The position numbers and the translations under genes are program-made. Below the pieces are notes generated by a model, which worked only from the letters and a program-made list of their open reading frames with translations, did not search any database and was not told the origin of the DNA. This document shows positions 35,675 through 43,775 of a DNA stretch of 52,302 nucleotides, in pieces. Each line of letters begins with the position of its first letter. Within the stretch, counting starts at the first letter, position 1. Source of the stretch: Carboxylicivirga sp. (lineage in GTDB: Bacteria; Bacteroidota; Bacteroidia; Bacteroidales; Marinilabiliaceae); NCBI GenBank assembly GCA_025210475.1, contig JAOARW010000023.1, positions 1-52,302 of the forward strand, in the 5' to 3' direction.

Positions 35675-38452
35675 ATGAGAGATATAAAAATACTGGTTGC
35701 CTTACTATTGTTTGCTTGTGCCAATCAACTGTTTTCGCAATCAAAGTCGATCGATGTCATTCTTATGGGCGGCCAGTCCAATGCCACCGGCCAGGGCTAC
35801 TTAAAGAATATACCGGCAGATTTTAAAGCTGATAAATCTGTTTTGTTCTATTATTCAAAGTGGTTGAAGGGACAAGGCGAGGCAGCTAAATGGATACCTT
35901 TATCCAATGCATCAGGATCGAAGGATAAATTTGGTGCCGAATTAAGTCTTGGTACCGAATACAAGCGATTAAATCCCGATCGGCCATTGGCCATAATAAA
36001 GCATGCGCTCTCGGGTTCTAACCTTTATGCTCAGTGGAATCCGGGTGCCGATAACACCGATCACAAGCAGCAGGGGGAGGAGTACAAAAAGTTTGTTGAA
36101 ACCGTTGACGATGCCTTAAAGCAACTGCAGGAACTGGGGTATAAGCCTGAGATCAAAGCCATGACCTGGCAGCAGGGAGAGGCCGATGCCCGCGATATTG
36201 CCGGTATGGAGCGTTCACGCGCTTATGGAAAGAATTTGCAACACTTTATACACCGGGTGCGCGAGCAGTTTCATGCGCCCGACATGCTGTTTGTGTATGG
36301 TTATGTTATTCCTGTTGATCAGCCACGATTTACAGGACGAAAAGAAGTACGTCAGGCTCAGTTTGATGTGAGTCAGTTTTCCGGACATGCTTTGGCTACT
36401 AAAGGAGCTATCCTGGTACAAAGCGATGATTTACCTTTAAGATGTGTGGAACCAGGTGTAAATATGCCGGGTGATAAGGTTCATTTTAATACCAAAGCAC
36501 AGATCGAACTGGGCCGACGTTATGCCAATGCCATTGCCGGCAATAAGCAGTCGGCAGAGGTATTCGCAAGAAAGCAATCCCAATGGCACGGCTTTAAACG
36601 TTACGATTTCGAGTTCCAAGGGCGTTCAGCACGTGTGGTAGCTCCGGCAGTGGCCCTGGAGGGCAAACCCTGGGTGTGGCGGGCACGTTTCCCCGACTGG
36701 CATTTCGAAACCGATAGCATCCTCTTAAGCGAAGGTTTTCACATTGCCTACATCAATACCAATAACCTCTTTGGCAACGATGAGGCCATGAAAGCCTGGG
36801 ATCAATTCTATGATTTACTAACCACTCAGCACCGATTATCAAAAAAAGTAGCCCTCGAAGGCGTTAGCCGGGGCGGCTTGTTTGTACACCGGTGGGCGAA
36901 AGAAAATCCAGAAAAGGTATCGTGCATCTATGCCGAGGCACCGGTATGTGATTTTACCAGCTGGCCTGGTGGTTTCGGATCGGGTATGGGAAGCAAGGCC
37001 GACTGGAAACGTTTAAAACAAGAGTATAACTTCTCTTCTGATCAGGCGGCAAAAGACTATAACAACCTGCCCATCCATAAACTGGAGAATTTGGCCAAAT
37101 ACAAGGTGCCCATTATGCACATGATTGGTTTAAACGATAAGGTGGTACCTCCGGCCGAGAACAGTTTTGTATTGATGGAGCGCTACGTGAAGCTGGGGGG
37201 ACCGACCAGCATAGTGCCTTGTACCGATGGCAAACAAACCCTTCACGGACACCATTTTCCTATTGAATCGCCCCGCTTGGTGGCCGATTTTATTATGGGT
37301 AACACCTGGATACCCAAAGAGCTCTCGAAGGTGCAATATGCACATCAGCTCAGGGGAGGCATGCGTAATAGCTTAATGAAATTTGAGCGCGAGAAAAAGG
37401 GACGCGTGGCCTTTTTAGGCGGGTCGATTACCTACAACGGGGGCTGGCGCGATAGCATTTGTGCCTACCTGCAGAAGCGATTCCCCGATACTGATTTTGA
37501 GTTTATCGCGGCGGGGATACCATCCATGGGAACAACGCCTGCGGCTTTCCGTTTGCAGCGCGATGTGTTGTCGAAAGGCTCAATTGACCTGCTCTTTGAG
37601 GAAGCAGCGGTTAACGATGCATCCAACGGACGGAGCAACCTGGAGCAGGTGCGGGCCATGGAAGGCATCGTCAGGCATTTGCGCGAGGTTAACCCGGAAA
37701 CAGACATTGTGCTGATGCATTTTGTTGATCCCGATAAAATGGCCACCTACCGCCGGGGAGAAGTGCCCATGGTGATTCAGAATCACGAGGCCGTGGCTCG
37801 CCATTACAACATTCCGTCCATCAACCTGGCAAAGGAAGTAACCGAACGCATCGATGCCGGTGAGTTTACCTGGGAGAACGACTTTAAAAACCTGCATCCT
37901 TCGCCTTTCGGACAAGGGGTGTATGCCCGTTCCATGCTGGCCTTTCTGGATAAGGCATGGGCCGGATTTGTGGCCGAAGACGATAAGGTAAGCATGTACC
38001 CAATGCCAGCTCCATTAGATCCCGATAATTACAATAAGGGCGAGTTGGTGCTGGCCAAAGAGGCTAAATTGGCCAGTGGCTGGACCATGCTTAATAAATG
38101 GAAACCACAGGATGGAAAAGGCGGACGTGCCAATTACGTAAAAGTGCCAATGCTGGTGGCCGAAGGCGAATCGGGTAGCCTACAGTTTAAATTTGAAGGA
38201 CGGGCAGTGGGCATTGCCGTGGCAGCGGGGCCCGATGCCGGAATCATCGAATATGCCATCGATGGCGGTGAATGGCAGCAGCAGGACTTATTTACCAACT
38301 GGAGCATGCACCTGCATTTGCCCTGGTATTACACCCTGGCAACCGGTTTGGATAATAAAAAGCATACGCTGAAAATTCGTTTGGCCAAAGAAGCTAACAA
38401 GCAAAGTACCGGCAATGCTTGTCGCATTCGCTATTTCTTTGTAAATCGCTGA
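35675..38452 (+). CDS. Three-module esterase: SASA-type SGNH + alpha/beta hydrolase + GDSL/SGNH, with C-terminal beta domain
   Basis: A 925-residue secreted protein with three separate hydrolase modules. ATG at 35675 gives the signal MRDIKILVALLLFACANQL to FSQ. Module 1 (about 20-295) is an SGNH esterase with Ser35 in GGQSNATG, MTWQQGEAD, and Asp267/His270 in DKVHF. Module 2 (about 300-555) is an alpha/beta hydrolase with Ser398 in GVSRGG and a late His in LHGHHF. Module 3 (about 565-760) is a GDSL-like hydrolase with Ser584 in GGSITYNGG, AAVNDAS, and His741 in NLHPS. A beta-sandwich tail (about 790-925, GESGSLQFKFEGRAVGIAV) resembles sugar-binding domains. All three catalytic sets look intact. 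It has its own leader and terminator, so it may be regulated apart from the long run. It probably strips two or more kinds of ester from the glycan; the groups removed are unknown. Confidence 0.88.
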   Translation: MRDIKILVALLLFACANQLFSQSKSIDVILMGGQSNATGQGYLKNIPADFKADKSVLFYYSKWLKGQGEAAKWIPLSNASGSKDKFGAELSLGTEYKRLNPDRPLAIIKHALSGSNLYAQWNPGADNTDHKQQGEEYKKFVETVDDALKQLQELGYKPEIKAMTWQQGEADARDIAGMERSRAYGKNLQHFIHRVREQFHAPDMLFVYGYVIPVDQPRFTGRKEVRQAQFDVSQFSGHALATKGAILVQSDDLPLRCVEPGVNMPGDKVHFNTKAQIELGRRYANAIAGNKQSAEVFARKQSQWHGFKRYDFEFQGRSARVVAPAVALEGKPWVWRARFPDWHFETDSILLSEGFHIAYINTNNLFGNDEAMKAWDQFYDLLTTQHRLSKKVALEGVSRGGLFVHRWAKENPEKVSCIYAEAPVCDFTSWPGGFGSGMGSKADWKRLKQEYNFSSDQAAKDYNNLPIHKLENLAKYKVPIMHMIGLNDKVVPPAENSFVLMERYVKLGGPTSIVPCTDGKQTLHGHHFPIESPRLVADFIMGNTWIPKELSKVQYAHQLRGGMRNSLMKFEREKKGRVAFLGGSITYNGGWRDSICAYLQKRFPDTDFEFIAAGIPSMGTTPAAFRLQRDVLSKGSIDLLFEEAAVNDASNGRSNLEQVRAMEGIVRHLREVNPETDIVLMHFVDPDKMATYRRGEVPMVIQNHEAVARHYNIPSINLAKEVTERIDAGEFTWENDFKNLHPSPFGQGVYARSMLAFLDKAWAGFVAEDDKVSMYPMPAPLDPDNYNKGELVLAKEAKLASGWTMLNKWKPQDGKGGRANYVKVPMLVAEGESGSLQFKFEGRAVGIAVAAGPDAGIIEYAIDGGEWQQQDLFTNWSMHLHLPWYYTLATGLDNKKHTLKIRLAKEANKQSTGNACRIRYFFVNR

Positions 38453-38499
38453 TAATACCTTAGATAATTAGAATTACCCCCTATCTACTGAGAATGCAT

Positions 38500-38539
38500 G
38501 ATCGCACCCTATCTGCTTGATAAGGTGCGATCTTTTTTT
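38500..38539 (+). terminator. Strong intrinsic terminator after the triple-esterase gene
   Basis: GATCGCACCCTATC (38500-38513) pairs with GATAAGGTGCGATC (38519-38532) over 14 positions with one mismatch, leaving a TGCTT loop. Seven T residues follow at 38533-38539. It ends the glycan-degradation region. Confidence 0.92.
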
Positions 38540-38779
38540 GAAATCAATTCAAAGGCTGTTTAGGGGAATGATGATGATAGTATTTTTAAAGTTATCGTTA
38601 TGAAGCGTATATGTACTCATTTCTAAAAATCACGAACATAAAATGCTGTATTAAATTTTCATCGTATTGTCTTAAATGCTAAATATACACTATGGGCATT
38701 GTTCACAGATTCAGAGTATCATCCCAAACGACCTATCTTACACTTGCTGTATAAGTCATCGCTAGTAAGTAATTTATTA
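38540..38779. other. AT-rich gap with no recognised feature
   Basis: Between the esterase terminator and the convergent minus-strand gene I see no coding region, hairpin or promoter. It marks the change from the glycan cluster to the AT-rich minus-strand patch. Confidence 0.6.
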
Positions 38780-39535
38780 TTATTTCCTAGCTCCAGAATA
38801 ATTAACTAAGAATTCCATTCCGGTTCCTTTAGGTAAATGGAATATAGATAATGTATTATCTGATTGTAATCGAAATTGCTCTATCTCCTTAGGAATTGAA
38901 TTGTCTGAAATATAGAAAATAACTATGTAACCACCTATAACAAAAGAATAATGTGTTTTTCCATTTTTTCTATGTCGCCTTGGTTGAGCAATAATATCTT
39001 TAGCTATTTTATCGTCATTATGCCAAGACATTATGGCAATTGAAATATTATTGTCGTTAGAAGGTGATTCTGAATCAATTAATTTTCTGATTTTTTCTTC
39101 AAGTGGTCCTAATTCGACTTCATTAAACATTGATCTCTTTGATATACTAGCTCTTAATAATATTGAAAGTAGAGCTAGCTTAGTCGATTTGTAGTCAATA
39201 TTTGTTACGTGTGTAAATTCGACTCCTGTTTCATTTGTAATCTTCTCGCAGTTTGGTTTTTGTTCTTCAGGAATGTTAGGATTAGTAAGGATTTGTGCAA
39301 GATAGCTTTCAAATTGACCAATTTTTTCATTATCACATTCTTTACATAGAATATTACCTTCATATTCACCCGTAGGAGGCTTTGAAACTTTTTCAACTCC
39401 TTTTGATTTTTCGATTGCATCAAATTTTCTTATACGATGGTTTTCATCATATAAGTCTTTATACAAGAAATCTGGTATAATATGAGATTTCTTAATTAAA
39501 GACTTTTCTTTCTTGCATAATTTACATATAGGCAT
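38780..39535 (-). CDS. HNH-like Cys-pair protein of unknown function
   Basis: A 251-residue cytoplasmic protein without signal or membrane segments. The N-terminus has CKLCKKEKSLIKKSHIIP and, about 45 residues later, GNILCKECDN. Two CxxC pairs around an SHIIP element and a following CDN are the layout of HNH/treble-clef nucleases, where the His would be catalytic and the Cys pairs bind zinc. The remaining 150 residues (ALLSILLRASISKRSMF, then a strand-rich C-terminus) are not recognised. It is AT-rich compared with the glycan genes and sits alone downstream of a terminator, which suggests an acquired accessory gene, possibly defence-related. No partner such as a methylase or toxin/antitoxin mate is adjacent, so function stays open. 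Confidence 0.7.
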   Translation of the reverse strand: MPICKLCKKEKSLIKKSHIIPDFLYKDLYDENHRIRKFDAIEKSKGVEKVSKPPTGEYEGNILCKECDNEKIGQFESYLAQILTNPNIPEEQKPNCEKITNETGVEFTHVTNIDYKSTKLALLSILLRASISKRSMFNEVELGPLEEKIRKLIDSESPSNDNNISIAIMSWHNDDKIAKDIIAQPRRHRKNGKTHYSFVIGGYIVIFYISDNSIPKEIEQFRLQSDNTLSIFHLPKGTGMEFLVNYSGARK

Positions 39536-39642
39536 TGATTGTGTTTTTTATGTTTTCATAACTAATGAGTTATAGTAAACCCTATTGCAGAGAAACTGAA
39601 TTGTACTTGTTTTGTAACAAAAAAGGTAGTGGGTTGAGAATG

Positions 39643-40218
39643 TTAAAACTTTAATCCAACATTTAAAGAGTATCTTTTGTAATTTCCAATTGTCATGTCA
39701 TATTTTAAATACCATTCACTTTCATATGCCATTGGGAATCCATATATCATACCAAAAACAGGACTAAAATAAGTCTTGCTATTTCTCTTGTATGAAGTTA
39801 GGTTCGTATAACCCTTCATGACTTCAAATTCATTAGAAAAACACGTACCAACGCCACCAAGAAGAGATGCTCTATTAAAAATTTTGTGACCTAAATAAGC
39901 TTCTATACATGTTGCACTTGCGTCCCATTTAATGTGAGTGCTTTTACTGCCATCTTTACCTGTTTCTTCATGTTTTTCTTTAGGAGAAAAAGAGAAGTCT
40001 AAACCAAAGATGTACATTTCTTTTAGTTCATAGATTATACCCAAATCAAAAGCAACCTTTGTATAATCATCATTTTTACCAGAGAAAGAATTAAAACCAA
40101 TACCAATGTCTAATCCTACACGTTGATCAATTAGGATGCTATCTGGCATATCTTTAGTCTGTGTGAATCCTTTAAATGTGTAGAATAAAACGCATAAAGT
40201 TATTAATGCTCTTTTCAT
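39643..40218 (-). CDS. Small secreted outer-membrane beta-barrel-like protein
   Basis: A 191-residue protein with a signal peptide (MKRALITLCVLFYTFKGFTQ) and alternating-residue strands such as VGLDIGIGFNSFS, VAFDLGIIYEL, YIFGLDFSFSP and RYSLNVGLKF. The terminal Phe is typical of outer-membrane barrels recognised by the BAM machinery. At about eight strands it is small for a porin; I cannot name a family. Its neighbour on the left encodes an HNH-like protein 107 bases away and there is no sign of shared function. Confidence 0.65.
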   Translation of the reverse strand: MKRALITLCVLFYTFKGFTQTKDMPDSILIDQRVGLDIGIGFNSFSGKNDDYTKVAFDLGIIYELKEMYIFGLDFSFSPKEKHEETGKDGSKSTHIKWDASATCIEAYLGHKIFNRASLLGGVGTCFSNEFEVMKGYTNLTSYKRNSKTYFSPVFGMIYGFPMAYESEWYLKYDMTIGNYKRYSLNVGLKF

Positions 40219-40295
40219 TAGTTCTAATTATTCGATTGAAAGTAAAAGTTGATGGACATATTATAAAGATTATTGAAGTTGTATTTAGATACTAG

Positions 40296-40565
40296 TTATT
40301 CCGCAAGATCACATTTATTTAAATCATTATAATGTCTTTCTATAAACTCAATAATTTTGTTTTTGCTTGTTTTTGTTTTGCTCAATCTGTAAGCATCAAT
40401 ATGAGCACGTATTATTGTAATGAATGAGTTAGTATATATTCTACTCTTAAAGATTTTGTTCTTTCTTGTGAAATCCTGAATATCTGATTGGATCAGCCTT
40501 TTGGTTTCAATGTCATTTGAATCATAAAGGTTGTTTACTTTGTTTATTAAGTCCTGTTTAAGCAT
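40296..40565 (-). CDS. Hypothetical 89-residue protein
   Basis: A short, lysine- and isoleucine-rich cytoplasmic protein, predicted largely helical, with no signal, cysteines or recognised motif. It begins LKQDLINKVNNLYDSND and ends NDLNKCDLAE. The ATG is followed by an open frame without internal alternatives, and codon usage is AT-rich like the two genes downstream. Its start lies 83 bases from the 22-base palindromic array, so any promoter for it must lie in that gap or in the array itself. Confidence 0.5.
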   Translation of the reverse strand: MLKQDLINKVNNLYDSNDIETKRLIQSDIQDFTRKNKIFKSRIYTNSFITIIRAHIDAYRLSKTKTSKNKIIEFIERHYNDLNKCDLAE

Positions 40566-40647
40566 TACTCTTTATTGTATTAGTTTGTGTCTATTATTGA
40601 AATCTGACTTCTTATCAAAAACATAGGTTAAATGTTATTATTCGCAG

Positions 40648-40766
40648 GCTTAAACCCTAGACCTCCTAGGGTTAAACCTTAGAGCGTGTAGGGTACTACC
40701 CTGGGCCTCGTAGGGTAGTACCCTGGAGTTCCTAAGGTAGTACCCTACGGCCGCTAAGGTTTAAGC
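40648..40766. repeat. Five-unit 22-base tandem array of palindromic repeats
   Basis: Five consecutive units of exactly 22 bases (40652-40673, 40674-40695, 40696-40717, 40718-40739, 40740-40761). Each has a left arm AACCCT/AACCTT/TACCCT, a variable 9-base centre ending in T, and a right arm AGGGTT/AGGGTA/AAGGTA/AAGGTT. Junctions between units are themselves palindromic, such as AGGGTACTACCCT and AGGGTAGTACCCT. The whole array is enclosed by a perfect 9-base inverted repeat, GCTTAAACC (40648-40656) and GGTTTAAGC (40758-40766). It can therefore fold as serial small hairpins or as one long, interrupted hairpin. It is noncoding, GC-richer than its surroundings, and lies between the HU-like gene and the 89-residue gene. 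Confidence 0.9.
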
Positions 40767-40854
40767 AAACAGAATGCTTTGTTTGGTAAAAATATTTTTG
40801 TGTGGTGTAATGGATTGATAATTAATTGTTTTTAGTTGTGTGTGCCTTATTGAA

Positions 40855-40950
40855 ATAATAGTTCGTTTGGCTTTATAAGTTTGGTACGCATTGTTATAGG
40901 GCACTTTCAAACTATGGGATTTTGTCCTTATAAAACCAACGAACTATTAT
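40855..40950. repeat. 96-base element with about 25-base inverted ends
   Basis: The left end 40855-40879 (ATAATAGTTCGTTTGGCTTT onward) and the right end 40927-40950 are reverse complements with one base missing and one mismatch. They enclose 47 bases with no coding potential. There is no T tract. The element starts 25 bases beyond the stop of the HU-like gene (minus strand). It could be a MITE-like element, as no transposase is present, or a long 3' hairpin on the HU message. No clear target-site duplication is visible. Confidence 0.7.
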
Positions 40951-40974
40951 AGTCAGTTATACATCGAAAATGGT

Positions 40975-41355
40975 TTAGTTGGTCTTTTCAAACTGAATTT
41001 TTTCGATGCCTTCGCGTAGAGTAGTAGCGGCTCTAAAACCTACGCTGGTTTTCTTAATATTGGCTACGCTTACCTCTTCGGGGGTGTCGCTGCCTTCGCT
41101 GCTAACACGCAAACTAAGGGTGCCCACCTCGTCGAGCGTAACGCTGTAGCCCAGAGTGATGTATTTACTAATCAGATCCGATAGTGTAACCAATACACCT
41201 CTTACATCGGCTTTACTTAACGATGTCAGGTCGATAATCTCTTTTTCCAGCTGGTTCCGTTTGATGGTTCCTACCCTGCGCGGTTGCACATAGTACTTCT
41301 TCTCCTCGCGGTTTTGCGGGTTCGCTTTCTCCTGTACTGCAAATTTTACTGGCAT
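40975..41355 (-). CDS. HU-family DNA-binding protein, Bacteroidota type
   Basis: A 126-residue nucleoid-associated protein. The start at 41355 gives MPVKFAVQEKANPQNREEKKYY, the usual N-terminus of this Bacteroidota HU-related family; the ATG at 41391 adds 12 unconserved residues. The HU-like core has IDLTSLSKADVRGVLVTLSDLI and a dimer-arm region LDEVGTLSLRVSSEG, then a C-terminal GFRAATTLREGIEKIQFEK. Canonical HU is about 90 residues, and the extra N-terminal stretch is normal for this group. Two inverted-repeat structures lie directly downstream of its stop; a link between this DNA-bending protein and those elements is possible but unproven. Confidence 0.85.
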   Translation of the reverse strand: MPVKFAVQEKANPQNREEKKYYVQPRRVGTIKRNQLEKEIIDLTSLSKADVRGVLVTLSDLISKYITLGYSVTLDEVGTLSLRVSSEGSDTPEEVSVANIKKTSVGFRAATTLREGIEKIQFEKTN

Positions 41356-41849
41356 AGCTAATCTTTTTAAGTTAAACATCGATATGCGCATGAGATTTGA
41401 AAGTGCGTATACAATATTAATAAAAATATTTCAACAAAGGCATTTATAAGTTAAATAATAATTGAAGAATTTAGCATGAGGTATGTTGGTTGCTTATCCC
41501 ATGGGGGTTATCGAATATAATCAATAGGTATTCGATTCTGTGTTTTTAGTGATCTGAAATATAGTTTTATGAGGTTTTTGATTGTTGAGTGTTTATAATC
41601 AAGGCTGATTAGGATTAATGCTTAAAACTCTAAATATTGGAGGATTATTGAAGGGTTTAATTAATCAATAATGTTAATGTTTAAGTGTTGGTTAAACACA
41701 GACTGTATATGGATTTAAGGCATGTGTTGATTCTTTCTTATAAAACAGAATAAGTATCGGTAATTGTTAATGTATGTATTTCTTTTATGTTGTTTTTACT
41801 GTCACTTGTAGGCCTTTCGCTTTTTAATGAATTATAATATCTTAGCGCC
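41356..41849. other. AT-rich divergent intergenic region
   Basis: These 494 bases separate the minus-strand HU-like gene from the plus-strand kinase. I see no gene, tRNA or strong hairpin. TATCTTAG at 41838-41845 resembles the -7 element but is too close to the kinase ATG at 41850 to be convincing. Promoters for both genes must lie here but cannot be fixed. Confidence 0.5.
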
Positions 41850-43508
41850 ATGGAAAAAAGGCCTGTACGGTATATTGCATTGGCAACTTTTGCTGTTGTG
41901 TTATTGGGTATTATAGTATATGCCTGTAACAATACTTCAGTGCTCAACGAAGAAGAACAAGCATGGTTGGATGAGCATCCCGGCATTTCAATGAGTATCT
42001 TGGCTTTTTGGCCACCATTTGAATTTATCAACGAGGAGGGCGAAATTGTAGGGATGTCCATCGATTTTTTGGAGATCATTGAAAAACGAATTAATTATAA
42101 ATTTGATCGCAAATATTACTCTGTTTTTAGAAAGGAATTAAATGAATTAGAAAATGGTAGTATTGATGTTTTAATGGATATGCAGAGCACACCCAAACGA
42201 CTGAAATACTTGGATTTTACACCACCCTTGGTTGATCATCCTCATGTTATTATTGTAAGGGCCAATAACCAGCATCTTAAGGATTTAAATATGCTGGCAG
42301 AAAAACAAATAGCAGTTGTTGATCACTATGCAATACATGAGTATCTGCTAAATAATTATCCGAAGCTAAAATTGCACCCTCTGAACAATGATTTGGAATG
42401 CTTGCGGGCTGTGTCCACCGGCGAGAAGGATGCTTTTATTTGTCACCAAGCAGTGGCTACTTACCTGATTGAAGCAGAGGGTATCTGTAATCTTCGCATC
42501 AGTGGAGAAGTAGATTATAATGGTTCGTTGGGCATTGCTACCCGAAAGGATTTGCCCATGTTAAACCAAATACTTACCAAAGGGGTAAACGCCATCAGTA
42601 ATAAAGAGCGTGCCGAGGTTTATAACAAATGGCTATCCTACTCAAGGGAATCGTACAATCAGCGATTGCGCTTGTTTTATTACATTGGGGCTGGTGTTTT
42701 GTTTGTTGTGTTAGTGCTGCTGTTTTTTAATTTAATGCTTCGAAAGAAAGTAAAGCAACGAACAATTGATTTGATGGCAGCCAAAGAAAAGGCTGAAGAA
42801 GCTGATCGACTAAAGTCTGCTTTTTTGGCCAATATGAGTCACGAGATCAGAACACCCATGAATGCCATTGCCGGATTTGGTGAGATATTGTATGCCGGCG
42901 ATCTGGAGTGCAAAGAGGTAAAAGCCTATTCGGAGATAATCTATAAAAATAGCCGCCATTTGCTTAACCTGATTGATGATATCATTGGCTTTTCGAAACT
43001 GGAAGCCAACCAGGTGAGCATACATAAAAAACGGTTTGCCTTAAATGGCCTGTTTAATCAGCTGGAGGCAAATAATCAAGCCATGTTGCAGTCGGCCGAA
43101 AAAGAAACACTGACCCTCGAATATGATTACTGTTTGCCAGATGGAGAAGACAACATCGTAGGTGACGAAACCCGCATTATGCAGGTGATGACGAACCTGG
43201 TGAACAATGCCATTAAATTTACCAACGAAGGAACTATCACCATTGGATATAAGTGTCTGAACAACAGTGAAATTCGTTTTTTTGTGAAGGATACAGGCAT
43301 TGGTATTGCCGAAGAGCGGCAGAAGGAGATTTTTAAGCGCTTTGTACAGGTTAAGAACGATGACACCATGCATTTAAAAGGTACAGGATTGGGCTTGCCC
43401 ATCTGTAATACATTGGTGGATATGATGGGCGGACAAATTGATTTGGTTTCCGAACCGGGTATTGGCTCTGAGTTTTCGTTTACATTGGCTGTGAGGGAGC
43501 AGGAGTAG
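41850..43508 (+). CDS. Sensor histidine kinase with periplasmic SBP_bac_3-type domain
   Basis: A 552-residue membrane kinase. An N-terminal helix (about 8-26) is followed by a periplasmic solute-binding-like domain (about 40-265) with GISMSILAFWPPFEFIN, GMSIDFLEIIEK and LDFTPPLVDHPHV, as in BvgS-type sensors. A membrane helix (about 272-297) leads to HisKA with His331 in ANMSHEIRTPMNAI, an N-box NLVNNAIKFTNEG and G-boxes DTGIGI and GTGLGLPI. There is no receiver domain, and no response regulator is adjacent, so the partner is elsewhere. The periplasmic domain suggests a small solute such as an amino acid or organic acid; the ligand is unknown. Confidence 0.92.
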   Translation: MEKRPVRYIALATFAVVLLGIIVYACNNTSVLNEEEQAWLDEHPGISMSILAFWPPFEFINEEGEIVGMSIDFLEIIEKRINYKFDRKYYSVFRKELNELENGSIDVLMDMQSTPKRLKYLDFTPPLVDHPHVIIVRANNQHLKDLNMLAEKQIAVVDHYAIHEYLLNNYPKLKLHPLNNDLECLRAVSTGEKDAFICHQAVATYLIEAEGICNLRISGEVDYNGSLGIATRKDLPMLNQILTKGVNAISNKERAEVYNKWLSYSRESYNQRLRLFYYIGAGVLFVVLVLLFFNLMLRKKVKQRTIDLMAAKEKAEEADRLKSAFLANMSHEIRTPMNAIAGFGEILYAGDLECKEVKAYSEIIYKNSRHLLNLIDDIIGFSKLEANQVSIHKKRFALNGLFNQLEANNQAMLQSAEKETLTLEYDYCLPDGEDNIVGDETRIMQVMTNLVNNAIKFTNEGTITIGYKCLNNSEIRFFVKDTGIGIAEERQKEIFKRFVQVKNDDTMHLKGTGLGLPICNTLVDMMGGQIDLVSEPGIGSEFSFTLAVREQE

Positions 43509-43775
43509 ATTAATTTAGACTTAAGCCAAATGATTAAAGACCTGAGACTAAAAGCCAAATGTTTTCTTTTTCCGGTTAATGAGTTACATCATTTTATTGT
43601 TCAAGCTTGCAAATCAATTCGTGATTGTTATTAAAAAATCCTGAATGAATTTAAGGTGAGAATAATTAAACCCGAATGCTCCATTACCTCATTCAGTTCC
43701 TTTCATAAAAGTTTACTAGTTTTACATAGCACATTCTTGCGTTAAAGAATTACAAAACTAAAACCTCATTTTATT

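Noticed and set aside
37461..37915. Opposite-strand and shifted frames inside the triple-esterase gene
   Set aside because: They overlap strongly conserved esterase motifs and have no signal, domain or independent start context.
40730..40740. Resemblance of CCTAAGGTAG to the conserved 23S rRNA segment cut by I-CeuI
   Set aside because: Only ten bases match, the flanks do not, and the same arm varies between units of the array.
40648..40766. CRISPR array
   Set aside because: Units are 22 bases with only 9 variable bases inside a palindrome; there are no spacers of usual length and no cas genes.
43509..43775. Promoter at TAGTTTTA (43717-43724) for the DUF4349 gene
   Set aside because: The last base of the -7 element is wrong and no TTTG is found at the expected distance upstream.
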